A stretch of 13,736 nt of DNA from Stereocaulon alpinum (GCA_018257865.1 JAEUBA010000277.1:1-13736); one strand, 5' to 3'; positions 1 through 9,060 are shown, numbered from the stretch's first letter. Notes: a model not told the origin generated them from the sequence alone. Translations and numbers: made by a program.

Positions 1-360
1 AGCTATATATTAGTAGATAGCCCTATAACTATCCTAAGGCTAAAGGAGGCCTTAGAAAGCGAAGGCGAATATATTATAGTAGGGGATTTCAACCTATACT
101 ACCCCTAATAGAATAACCTAGGATAAGCTATATACTATATAATAGTAGATAGGCTACTAGAAGTAGTAGGAGAGAAGGGGATAGTCCTTAAACTACTAGA
201 GAAGTCGGTTATATAGTAAAGTAGGGGCTTAGAGAGCGCTATCGACCTTATATTCCTAACCGAAGGCGTATATAATATAATAGCGAAGTGCGGAGTGAGA
301 GAAGATCTTAATATAGGGTTAGATTATATACTAATTATAACGGAGCTAGAATAGACCTAA
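1..360 (+). pseudogene. LINE endonuclease domain, C-terminal half (dead)
   Basis: The frame starting at position 1 reads through the GDFN motif of APE-like endonucleases at 82-93, followed by a remnant of the aromatic/His-Pro segment. The SDH motif that carries the catalytic histidine of this family falls at 319-327 and now reads LDY: the serine codon has become TTA and the histidine codon TAT, both C-to-T changes. Several in-frame TAA/TAG codons replace probable Gln, Arg or Trp codons. The N-terminal half of the domain lies before the window. The protein cannot be made and would lack its catalytic histidine. Confidence 0.8.
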
Positions 361-1179
361 AGCGAGCGCTAGGTATACTAGAAGAGAGCCTAGAAAAGGA
401 TAGAGATAGAGGCGACTAGTAAGGAGATCCGGAAATATATAAGGATCCTAAATAGGGTTATAAGTAGATACTTATTAGACTTAGAGGAAGTAATTAACTT
501 ATATATTAATAAGCTTATAGCTACGCTATAGAAGGTAGTAGAGAATACTATCCTATTTAAGAAACCCTACGCCGGAGCTAAACTATACTAGAATAGGGTA
601 TATATAAGAGTTACTAAGGCGTTATAGGTAGCGCTTAAGGCCTACTACTATAGTAGAAATATATAGACTAAGGAGGCTCTCTGCTAAACTAAAAGGAAAA
701 AGGTTACTATCCTATAAAAGACTAGGATAATAGCTTTCTAAGAGGGGGTCTATAGAGTATTACTAAAGCTAGGAGGAGTATAGTAACTTACTAAATAGGG
801 AAGGGAGAGGAGTATATACCTTAAAGAGCTACTATAATTCCCAGCTATTAAAGACGGGAATAGGAATAAAGCGATAGACTTTAAAAGGAAGGTAGAGGCC
901 TTAAGGAGGGTCCTCTTCCCGCCCCTACCCTTAGTAGATCTAACGGATATTAAGGGGGCTAATTACCTAAAGCCTATTATAATAGATAGCGAGATTACTA
1001 TAAAGGAGGTAAGGGACGCGATTTAGTACTTAGTAGTAGATAAGGCCCTAAAGATTTTAGGAATCCTGAATAAGTTCCTAAGAGTAGTATATATAGAAAT
1101 AGGGGAGACCTTTTAAAGGGTATTTTAGGTATACCTAGATTATAGATACTACCTAAAGAAGTTCCGTAAAGTGAATATA

Positions 1180-1900
1180 GTAATACTAAAGAAGCTAAAG
1201 AAGACTAATTACTCTAAGCCTAAGGCCTATTAACCTATTATACTACTAGATATACTTAGGAAAGTATTAGAGATAGTAATAGTAAAATAACTTAGTAGAA
1301 TAGCCGAAGTAAATTACCTACTCTTAAAATATTAGATAGGAGGTAGGAAGAGATATTTAGTAGAAATAGCCTTAAAGACTATTATAAACTTAATCTATAT
1401 AATATAGAACTAAGGTAAGGATAACGTAGCGAGTTTACTATTACTAGATATAGTAGGAGTATTCGATAATATATCCTATAAAAGGCTACTCTATAACTTA
1501 AGGATAAAAGAATCCCTAAGGGGATTATCCGGTAGACTATAAGCTTCCTTAAGGATAGAGTAATATTAATAACTTTAAGGGGTAGGACTAGTCTAATTAA
1601 GGCGATAGAAATAGGGATTCTATAAGGATTACTAATATTACTAATCCTATTCCTCTTCTTTAATACGCTACTAAGTAAAGTATACTTAAAGGTAAAGATC
1701 CTAGTATAGGTAGGAGGATTCGTAGATAACGTATACCTACTAGTATATAGTAAGATAATAGAAATAAACTATAGGTAGCTAAAATAAACCTATAAGCTCT
1801 ACTAAATATAGGCGAAAATATATAGGGCGACGTTCGCGCCTTAGAAATATGAACTAGTATATCTATTACGCGCCCCTAAAAGGTTTAATATAAAGGAGAC
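1180..1900 (+). pseudogene. LINE reverse transcriptase domain (dead, frameshifted)
   Basis: Motifs of the LINE reverse transcriptase appear in order. The KPKAY-like segment before the palm starts near 1213. Motif A is LDIVGVFDN at 1444-1470, with its catalytic aspartate at 1447. Motif B (GIPQG-type, now GIL with a stop) is near 1615-1630. The catalytic box, FVDD in this lineage, reads FVDN at 1719-1730: GAC became AAC, a G-to-A change in a TG context. Motif A lies in the frame of position 1201, while motif B and the FVDN box lie in the frame of 1524, so one frameshift sits at about 1515-1523 (a CCCTAAGGGGA stretch). Stops at former CAA/CAG/TGG codons are frequent. Confidence 0.88.
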
Positions 1901-2786
1901 GGTATAATTTAGTAATATAGAGGTTAAGCTAGAAGCGAGTATTAGGGTCCTAGGGCTATATATTAATACTAAACTCCGATAGGGCCTATATATAGCGTAG
2001 GTAAAGATAAAGACCGCTACTTAAGCCTAGGCGATTAAGTACTTAGTAGGATTAACTTAGAAAGCTATATTTAAGAAGTATAGAAAGGTATATAGTATAG
2101 CGGTAAGGCCTATACTTATATTCGCTACTCTAATATAATATACCCCTACTAAGGGGCGGGGAGTAGTAGAAAAGTATATTAAGATACTCGCGATAATATA
2201 GAATAACTACCTATAGATAGTACTTAGAGTATATAAGGTAATACTAATCTAAGTCTTAGAAGCGGAAGTAGTTATTATACTTATCTAAACTTATCTAAAT
2301 ACCCTAGTTATAAGATACTAGGTACTAAGGGGAGTATACCCCTTAATAATTAAAGGTAACCGCTTAATCTATAAGAGATTATAGGGAAGGAGAGGAAGGG
2401 CGCGCCTAATATACTTAACCCTATTACTAGAAAAGGAAGAATAGGCCCTATAAAAGCTTAAGGTAAAGAATTAGGATTAAGTAGTAATAATAATAAGGAG
2501 GAAGGTATATTAGTATAACCTAAAAATAGATATTAAGGAGTATTAAGATATAGGCGTCTTAGCTAAAAAGATATAATACTAAGTAATAATAAAGTAGATT
2601 AAGCGGTAGAAGGTATATAAGGATACTATCCCTAAGTACTCTTATATACTTATATAGAATAAACTATTATTTAAAGAAAGGTATAACTATTATCTAAAGC
2701 TTAGAAAGGTAGAAAGCTTAATAGCAGTCTAACTTTAAAGTAGAAAGAATAGGTTTAACTACTTCCTTTATAAAGTAAAAGTACTA

Positions 2787-2870
2787 GGGGTCCGTAGTAC
2801 CTACTATAGTTATAAATAAAGAAATTAGGATATAAAGTATATTCTCTTATACTATCTAAAGCTTAGTAAT
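2787..2870 (+). pseudogene. LINE C-terminal CX2CX8HX4C zinc motif, all four ligands lost
   Basis: In the reverse transcriptase frame, after a VRST segment, the codons at 2802, 2811, 2838 and 2853 have the CX2CX8HX4C spacing of the cysteine/histidine motif near the C-terminus of Tad1- and Jockey-type LINE proteins. The flanking words (FLYK-K-GVRST before, KYILLYYLKLS after) fit that region too. All four ligand codons are now tyrosine (TAC or TAT): TGY changed by G-to-A for cysteine, CAY by C-to-T for histidine. The same segment in LINE copy 2 carries the same replacements. The family assignment of the motif is established knowledge; the ancestral residues are inferred. Confidence 0.7.
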
Positions 2871-3350
2871 ACTTAAAGGGAACTTATTAAAAAGGTAGAG
2901 ACTTATAATATTAGGATTATACTAGTTAAGGTTATTAGTATAAGAGTAGCTATAAGATAGCTAGTTAGGTTAGGATTCTTAATATAGTATTAATTTACTA
3001 AGGAATAGCTTTCTTAGTCTAAACTCCTTATTAAAGTAGAATTAATAATAAAAACTCTAAAGATAAAGAAGCCTAAGTATAAGTAGAAGCTAAAGGCGGC
3101 GGAGCTACTGGAGTATTATAAGGCCTATTAGGGTAATAGAGATTATCGCTACTAGTATTATAGAGCCTAATAGTAAGGTTAGATAGGCGGAGTAGAATAA
3201 TAAGTAAGCTAATAAGCGAAAGTTTTTAGCTAAAAGGGGCGACTTTAAAAAGGTTTCTTTCGCGTCTAGAGGGCCTTTAACCCCCTAGATTTCCTAATAA
3301 TATAAGAGAACACCCTTATTAGTATATATAGATACTAGAATAGGCGTATA

Positions 3351-3370
3351 AATCAATTAATTAATCAATC
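3351..3370 (+). repeat. (AATC)n 3' tail of LINE copy 1
   Basis: The LINE ends at GGCGTATA and is followed by five four-base units: AATC, AATT, AATT, AATC, AATC. The two AATT units differ from AATC only by C-to-T at a CpA step, as RIP would produce. A short simple-repeat tail instead of poly(A) is known for several LINE lineages. The same tail in equally decayed form ends copies 2 and 3 on the opposite strand. Confidence 0.75.
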
Positions 3371-3590
3371 TCCTTTAGTATATAGTCGGGTATATCTTCT
3401 ACTATAAATCTCTTTATATTCAACTTCGATAAATAACTTAACTATAGATATTTAATAAAAAGACCTTTCTTATAAAGCTAGTCTATTTAAAGCCTGCTTA
3501 CTCCGTCTTTAATACTCCTCTCTAACGAGCTCTAAACCTTAGACCTATAGTACTACCTAGTGGTATAAGTCGTAATAGTAAGGATATCGG
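3371..3590. other. Flank with fading RIP signature, no gene
   Basis: No coding frame is seen. CA and TG are rare up to about 3540 and return gradually after that (for example CGGCAGAGCTCGCAATAATT near 3590). The sequence shows no similarity to the LINE. It fits RIP leaking from the repeat into neighbouring single-copy DNA, although an unrecognised repeat fragment is also possible. Confidence 0.5.
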
Positions 3591-4496
3591 CAGAGCTCGC
3601 AATAATTACTTATCGACGAAATTTGTTGGATGAACTCGAGAAGAAGGTAATGAGAATCGATTGCACGTTGGATTAGGGCTGGATGAGTTTCTGATAAAAG
3701 GCCAAAAATGCACGTAGTTGGACGTCTATCATCTTGAGAAGATGAGCCGTATAGAAGGGAATAATGCCCCGCTTAAATTAGAAGATCTCGAAGGAATACT
3801 AAGTTCAATAGCGGGCAGGACGACTACCGAACAAAATACTCTGTGATCACCCATCAACCATATCATCCTAAGCTAAACTTTTTTGGGGCCAGACACTCTT
3901 CTACGCATCTATACTACGTTTTGGCAAGGCAATTTGGTGGCACTCTGGGATCGCTCTTCGTCCGAAGATCTCAGCCTCGGTCAAATCTCACCAGTCACTT
4001 CTAGACATATACAAACACTACGACGCTAAGTTTTTGAGTACCTGTACCTATCCGCCTCAATGTATAATTGCTTCCATAAGAAGTCCGAAGATAAGGTCTT
4101 GATATGTTTAGATGTAGTATACTATAGTCGTCCTCGCCTGAGCACATCCCGCTCACCATTTTCGGTGGCGCTCTTCCTCACTCGACTCAATCGATGAATG
4201 CTATTGAGGCTCGAGGCCCTTCCGCAGGTTATCTATAAGTGGACCTTTACCCAAGAAGTGGGTAGGAATCGCAGTCGATCGAGAAAACCTCTCCGTGATA
4301 AGTTCAACAATCTGGGAATGGCGTGAGGTAGGGTGTTATTATACTTGATGATGAGTCCGATAGATATGCCTTGCTTTAGGCAAAGCTTTTCCAATCCTAG
4401 CGCATGTTACTTGAATGAAATCTTTTACCTACGATTCATAGTCCAGGATTTCCCCCCTCGATGTTCGTGCTGAATATCGCAACGCAAATGAAAAGC
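3591..4496. other. Gene-free stretch of ordinary composition beyond the 3' end of the P450-like gene
   Basis: Base composition is balanced and CA/TG are common, so this part escaped RIP. All frames are broken; the longest open pieces are a few dozen codons. A + strand piece at about 3742-3843 (MSRIEGNN..., 34 codons) resembles no family with confidence. The far right of this stretch would hold the 3'UTR of the P450-like gene. No tRNA or other RNA gene is seen. Confidence 0.5.
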
Positions 4497-5741
4497 TCAA
4501 GAAAACCTTCTGCTGATCTCAATCCATTCATACTTGTTTCGATCCGATACCATGGGCTCTTCACGACCCAATTCCTCCCCACCATTCGGACCACCGAGAC
4601 ACAACTCCAATTTCCAGTCACGAGTAGTGATGTGGGTCGCAAGTGCTGCCACTACGATCCCTATCATCCTAGGTCCGAAGTCCTGCTTGGCCGGACAAAC
4701 AAATGTGCTGCCACCAAAGGGCATGAAAGCGTCGCGAGCCTCATTGCCAACCTTGCTCCACCTAGATGGCTTGAAGAGCCAGGAGTCGCTGCCCCAAATG
4801 GCAGGAATCCGATGACAAGCTTCGATGTTGGCAGCCACAATCTCCGGGTCGTTTTTTCCGGCCATGTGAAATTTGCGATAGACACGTTTGGTGGGAGGAT
4901 AGAGCCGGAGCGCCTCGTTGACGATGTCAGCTACGGATACGACACTAGGATATGGCCCGCGTTCCTCAAATCGTGCCTTGGTTGGGTCAGCGAGAAAGTC
5001 GATGAGGACCTGTTTCCATTCGGCCCTCGCCCCCTGGCGAAATGTCACCTCAATGAAACAGAATAGGGCGACGCGCCACATGGTCTCGTACGCCGGAAGG
5101 ATAAGGTTGAGCGGATTCTGACGAGCGTTTGGTCCCACACCAGGGAAGATAAAGCCCAAGGCTTTCCTTAGACCCTTCTGATCGGCGTCTGATGGATATT
5201 TGGTTGATTTGGATTCCGTCCAGAGAAAATTGATGTTCCGTGCTATATCCAGAATCAACTTATCGTCGAGCTCGAGCGGATCAAGATCAAACAGTACGTG
5301 AAGCGAGATCTTCAACGTAATAGATTGTCCCAAAGAATCCAGCCGTATGTTTGCAATGTCGCTGCCAGGCTGCGGGATTGCTGTGCCCACGAGCTGTTTT
5401 GCTAGATCTGCGATGGTTTTCCATGTCCTATCGTCCAGCGTGATCTTTCCCTTGGCGTGACAGCGGAAATCCTTGCGGTAGTTCTCGTTGGTCGTGGTGA
5501 AAGCGTTGTCGATGCCGAACGTTCGAACGAGCCTTTGGTTGGGATAAGCCCTCGACTGAACTTTGCTGATAATGTTTCGATCCCCGGAACAGTCATAGCC
5601 TATGCAGGCGATGATCAATGCACACGCTGCTGGATCGTCAAACGTTGTCTGGGATAAGGCCTTCTCTTCGTTCGAAATGGAGAAGAGCCACCAAAGGAGA
5701 GACAAGCTCGATATGGCAGCACAGAGAAGTACGATAAGCAT
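4497..5741 (-). CDS. Cytochrome P450-like protein with divergent heme and I-helix motifs
   Basis: Predicted microsomal heme-thiolate protein of 414 residues; substrate unknown. Residues 1-20 form a hydrophobic signal anchor ending in two tryptophans. The K-helix ExxR is seen as EALR (276-279), followed by LYPPT. A PERF-like FKPSRW lies at 323-328, and the heme loop PFGGSTFVCPA carries the presumed heme thiolate Cys349. The loop departs from FxxGxRxCxG: Ser345, Phe347 and Ala351 replace Gly, Arg and Gly. The I-helix AGxxT is absent and PAYETMWR (216-223) stands in its place, so oxygen activation may be altered. It is shorter than the usual fungal P450 of about 500 residues, but no break is visible. 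The ATG at 5741 is preferred over the in-frame ATG at 5843 because it places the anchor at the N-terminus, has G at -3, and follows a TATA-like element; the upstream ATG has T at -3 and would give 448 residues. Single exon. CA and TG are common, so RIP has not touched it. Confidence 0.85.
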   Translation of the reverse strand: MLIVLLCAAISSLSLLWWLFSISNEEKALSQTTFDDPAACALIIACIGYDCSGDRNIISKVQSRAYPNQRLVRTFGIDNAFTTTNENYRKDFRCHAKGKITLDDRTWKTIADLAKQLVGTAIPQPGSDIANIRLDSLGQSITLKISLHVLFDLDPLELDDKLILDIARNINFLWTESKSTKYPSDADQKGLRKALGFIFPGVGPNARQNPLNLILPAYETMWRVALFCFIEVTFRQGARAEWKQVLIDFLADPTKARFEERGPYPSVVSVADIVNEALRLYPPTKRVYRKFHMAGKNDPEIVAANIEACHRIPAIWGSDSWLFKPSRWSKVGNEARDAFMPFGGSTFVCPAKQDFGPRMIGIVVAALATHITTRDWKLELCLGGPNGGEELGREEPMVSDRNKYEWIEISRRFS

Positions 5742-5797
5742 GGCGAAAATTTTGCTGATACTGAAAGCTTTGACAGAAGGCTTTTGAGGGTGCTGGC

Positions 5798-5828
5798 TAT
5801 ATAAGCACGTACCCCATTCAGTACGTGC
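5798..5828 (-). promoter_or_regulatory. TATA-like element with adjacent perfect dyad upstream of the P450-like gene
   Basis: Reading the minus strand, a perfect inverted repeat (GCACGTAC, 8-base spacer, GTACGTGC; 5805-5828) is followed at once by TTATATAG (about 5797-5804) and then, some 57 bases on, by the ATG at 5741. The half-site holds CACGTA, close to cores bound by bHLH-type factors. Position and symmetry suggest a core promoter with an operator-like site; the binding factor is unknown. If translation began at 5843 this DNA would be coding instead. Confidence 0.4.
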
Positions 5829-5834
5829 AACACT

Positions 5835-5850
5835 GCGATTCATAAATCGC
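5835..5850. repeat. Second short dyad upstream of the P450-like gene
   Basis: GCGATT, four-base spacer, AATCGC is a perfect 6-bp inverted repeat overlapping the distal ATG at 5843. Together with the dyad at 5805-5828 it puts two symmetric elements within 50 bases just upstream of the TATA-like site. It may be a binding site or chance. Confidence 0.3.
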
Positions 5851-6430
5851 CTAGCTGATTCGTGATGGGATAAATCAATTGGATTAGCCTGTCGCTGCCT
5901 AACTGCTGCAAGTTTGCTGCGGGGAACCCCACTTTGTAAGACTGTAGCAATCTTAAGCTAGCAAACACTCCGTACGGTGACCACAACAGCTGATAGCTTG
6001 TATCCTCGGTAAGGATACCATCATCGCGCTTCCAGCTTCCCGCACTCCCACGCACTCACCGACAACGATTGGTGAGAACCTAAATAGTAAGCCTCAGCTA
6101 AGTATTCCAAAGACTGGATTGGCTGAACATTAGAACATGAGGCGTAAGATTCTCTAGGATTAGACCCTAACCTCTTATCTAATGTCACTGATTCCCATTC
6201 TCTGATTCGTTACCATACAGAGGTGAGAAAGGGTTACATCTTTGATGCTAGAAATACCGAACGCCTCGTGATTGTCTTTGGGACTTTTACTGGCTCCCGG
6301 CAAGCCAACATGTAGATTCGTCTATCTCCTCTGTGAGTTGTCTGTGAGCGCGAGCGAGCAGCAGCTCGAAAGCCTTGATTTAGGTAACAATCTTCCGGCG
6401 GAGACCGATCGGGTAGAGGGCTGGCCGCTA

Positions 6431-6455
6431 GCCTACTGAGCCTACCGAGCCTACC
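6431..6455. repeat. 9-bp tandem repeat, about three units
   Basis: The unit GAGCCTACC recurs in tandem (GCCTACT, GAGCCTACC, GAGCCTACC) with one T/C difference. It is small and has no evident function. Confidence 0.5.
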
Positions 6456-6969
6456 ACTCGACTTTAGCTTCATCTGATTGACTCTAGACGGAAGCAGTGA
6501 TTATTGAATAGCAACCCTAAGACGGTGTGACTTCCTATGGAATGCTTACCATCACGAGAAGATAGTTAGGACTTTAAGGTAGAGACTTCGAGTCTGTAGT
6601 ACTCTATGTTTTTCTTCGGACCCTTTCATATGTTGGATACTCGCCGGTTACGTCTTATAGTCCTCTTCTGAAACTCAGGTTCTGATTAATATATGGATGT
6701 GGCCGCTTTGATTGTCGGTAAAGGAACCCGTTTGCTTGACGTCTATTGTATGTAAGAGGACAGCAGATCTGCTTGATTATTCTGTCGGGCCCACCGTTAC
6801 TGCAGAGGGGCTACTCCTTTCTAGGTCAGCTCAAGTTGCCTTCCTAGTACGGGGATAATGCTTTGCTTTGATGACGGCGATGGACCTGGGAACGCTTCCT
6901 AGTCCCACGAGCGGCTGATTTTGCCTGGTTATTATTCATTGTGATAACATCCTTCACGACTTGCTCTCT

Positions 6970-7070
6970 GCCTCTAGAGCGCCTCACTTTTGGTATAGGC
7001 GCTGAGAGGCTCTACGTGTCGACTTGACTATACCTATCAACGAATACCGCGCGCCTCACTTAATAGAGGC
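6970..7070. repeat. Two GCCTC/GAGGC hairpins sharing an 11-bp direct repeat
   Basis: Hairpin one pairs GCCTC and GCGCC (6970-6983) with GGCGC and GAGGC (6998-7010). Hairpin two pairs GCCTC (7053-7057) with GAGGC (7066-7070) across an 8-base loop. The word GCGCCTCACTT occurs at 6979 and again at 7051, 72 bases apart. The pair sits just before composition switches to RIP-type DNA and may be the edge of a small element. Confidence 0.45.
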
Positions 7071-7375
7071 TGATCGGAGATTTGGACAATTACTAAGGGC
7101 GCTAGAGCCGGGGATTATAGTATTCTATAATAGGTAATTAGTTATATCAAATATTTTAAACTTTTATTTCTAAAAACCTAAACTACTATATTTATAATTA
7201 TTAATAATCTAGTAACTATACTACTACTAGCTATCTAAGTACCTATAGCGTATATAGTATACTATATCTAATAGTATACTATCTATTAGGAGGGCTTAGT
7301 AGAAGCTAGCTAAGTTTAGTTAAGTAGGTCTATATAATAAGAACTTAGGGATTAAGTCTTAGTAATTAATAGAAT

Positions 7376-7495
7376 AATAAGCGTAGCGAGCGTAGTACGA
7401 TTATTATAATTAAGGGATAAGTATAACGAGTATAGTACGATTATTATAATTAAAGAATAAGTATAGCGAGTATAGAGCGCTATTATAGTTCTTAA
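7376..7495 (+). repeat. 40-bp tandem repeat, three units, in putative LTR
   Basis: Units begin at 7376, 7416 and 7456, each starting [AG]ATAAG followed by a TA-rich variant of GTAGCGAGCGTAGTACG and an ATTATAATTAA stretch. Units 1 and 2 differ mainly by G/A and C/T changes; unit 3 is more diverged. Upstream of a gag gene such repeats are typical of LTR U3 enhancer arrays. That role is an inference. Confidence 0.7.
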
Positions 7496-7744
7496 GTAGC
7501 CTACTTAAAATTATCTAAGTCCGTTTTACTTTAGTTACCTAGCGCTTACGCTAGTATACGCTAGTACTTTATACTTACTACCTAGCGCTTATATACCCCT
7601 ATATAAGTACTAGTTCTCCCCTCTTTAAAATTCTCTCCTTATATTCGTCTTATATATTAGACCTAGACTATAGATAGGGCTTATAAATCCTTATCTATTT
7701 AAACTATCCTTTATAATTATAATATTACGAATACTACTATAATA

Positions 7745-8960
7745 ATTTAACGCCGTCGACGCTAACTCGTCGCCGCCAAATTTTTTAATATATAGTTTCG
7801 AAAACCTCGAAATTATAGGCTAGTTCTTTCGCTCCCTCTCTAACGCTAGCTAGCCCTAGAGCTTAACCTCTAGACCTATAAATAATACCCTAGAATAAAT
7901 TATTAATATAGCTCTAAAAACTTTTAGCGAGTAGAAAGACCTTAACTTTAATACTTTAGATATTACCTACCCTAGCTTCCTATCGATAAAGTATTTCTAA
8001 ACTTTAGATAGAGTACGCTTATATAGCTAATAAGTATTAAGAAGCCTAAAAGGATTCTAAATCCTTAAAAGCTAATAATCGAACTCTTTAAGAATAACTT
8101 ACTACTAGAGCCTAAGCTTAGTAGGTTATTCCTCCTACCCTAGCTACTATAGCTGAGCTCCGTTACTCCGTTAAATACCCCGACCTACTAGAGTTTAGTA
8201 GGGACTACGAAGAATTAGAAGGATTTAAGTTTAAGCTTAATTAAAAGCTCCTTATAAACTCCGACTATTACCCTTTAGAATAATAGAAGATTAGCTACGC
8301 CTTTTCCCGCCTTACTAGTAGAGTAATAGCCTAAATCCTACCTTAAGTTAGGAACCCTAATAGCCCCGCTACTATCCGTACTATCTTATAGTTTCTTAAT
8401 ACCCTTAAGCTTAGTTTTAGCGACCTAGACTAAAAGAATATAGCTTAGAAGAAGATTATTAGTCTAAAGTAGGCTAATTACTTATTCCCTAAATACCTCG
8501 CTAACTTCTAACGCTAGATTAGAGATACTAGGTATAATAAGGTTAACTAATACTTCTACTTCTAGAATAGTCTAAGCTGCGAACTTTAAGGCTACCTAAT
8601 ACTTATTAACGTCGAATCCCTATTATTTAATAAACTAATTATAGAATATTAACTTTTAGATACCCGCTACCGCTTAGTTAAGCTAGCCTCTACGTTAATT
8701 TACGTTACTATAACTACTACGGCTATAGCCTTTACGGGGAGTATACCTATAATTTATATCTTTAGTAATAATTCTAATATAGCTATAGACCTCTTAGCGA
8801 TAATCTCTTACCCTTATATAGACCTTAGAGGCCCTCTTACTACTAAAGAATAATAATACTAAATTAAGAATTCCTTATACCTATACTACGGCGATCCGGA
8901 ATATCTAGTATAAGACTATAATAAGAAGAAATATACCTAAGCTACCTATAATACTTAGAT
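7745..8960 (+). pseudogene. Gypsy gag remnant with mutated CCHC knuckle
   Basis: Capsid-like protein of an LTR retrotransposon. From about 7752 a long frame carries only RIP-type stops. From 8155 the frame starting ELRYSVKYPDLLEF, followed by EELEGFKFKLN and KISYAFSRLTSR, has the pattern of fungal Gypsy gag proteins. At least one frame change lies between these parts. The CX2CX4HX4C zinc knuckle of nucleocapsid sits at 8878-8919 around the residues GDPE. All four ligand codons (8878, 8887, 8902, 8917) now encode tyrosine. The stop count alone rules out function. Confidence 0.75.
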
Positions 8961-9060
8961 TAGCTCTACTAACCTTACGCCTACTCCCTAAGTCTCTCTT
9001 AACTAGGGAAAAGCTTAGTCCCTATACCTAGTCGTATATTAAGACCCTCCTAATATATCC

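Larger units (their letters stand above)
1..3370 (+). mobile_element. RIP-degraded Tad1/Jockey-like LINE, copy 1 (5' end outside window)
   Basis: This is a non-LTR retrotransposon, which copies itself by nicking DNA with its own endonuclease and reverse transcribing in place. In order it shows an APE-type endonuclease C-terminus (to about 360), a reverse transcriptase (about 1180-1900), a C-terminal CX2CX8HX4C motif (2802-2855), an ORF end near 3168, a 3'UTR and a tetranucleotide tail (3351-3370). One frame runs from the left edge to about 1515. After a single frameshift at about 1515-1523 a second frame runs to 3168. Both are riddled with TAA/TAG stops typical of RIP. CA and TG are nearly absent; 2461-2580 has neither. 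Two further copies of its 3' end lie at 10240-10970 and 12187-12262 on the other strand. The family call rests on motif order and the tail; the exact clade is inferred. Confidence 0.9.
5851..7090. other. Gene-free upstream region of the P450-like gene up to the RIP boundary
   Basis: Composition is normal with local TA enrichment. No frame shows a recognisable domain. A 79-codon frame at 6234-6473 (minus) is rich in Arg, Ser and Pro, ends against no homology I can name, and is probably chance. A 9-bp unit GAGCCTACC is repeated about three times at 6431-6455. Near the right edge there are two hairpins (6970-7010 and 7053-7070). The RIP-saturated block starts at about 7090. Confidence 0.45.
7091..9060 (+). 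mobile_element. RIP-degraded Gypsy (Ty3-like) element, 5' part: putative LTR and gag
   Basis: A non-coding, TA-rich leader (about 7100-7730) with a tandem repeat is followed by a gag remnant and its zinc knuckle on the + strand. That order is the 5' end of an LTR retrotransposon. The protease and integrase of a Gypsy element in the same orientation lie at 11140-12186, so both pieces may be one element split by later insertions. LTR borders cannot be fixed because no second LTR is visible in the window. CA and TG are almost absent. Confidence 0.7.

Noticed and set aside
3742..3846. Faint resemblance of LEGILSSIAGRTTTEQNTL to the C-terminal region of ornithine cyclodeaminase-like proteins
   Set aside because: The match is short and the neighbouring DNA in the same frame does not continue it; chance is likely. 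A profile search of 3600-3900 would decide.
4461..5066. 201-codon open frame on the + strand
   Set aside because: It lies entirely antisense to the P450-like gene, shows no domain, and its openness follows from the codon use of the real gene.
5615..5833. 72-codon frame on the minus strand and other short frames over 4497-5843
   Set aside because: These are alternate frames of the P450-like gene without motifs.
6234..6473. 79-codon minus-strand frame
   Set aside because: Low complexity (Arg, Ser, Pro), no recognisable domain, crosses a 9-bp tandem repeat, no start context of note.
7376..7495. CRISPR array
   Set aside because: Only three head-to-tail units with no spacers, in fungal retroelement DNA.
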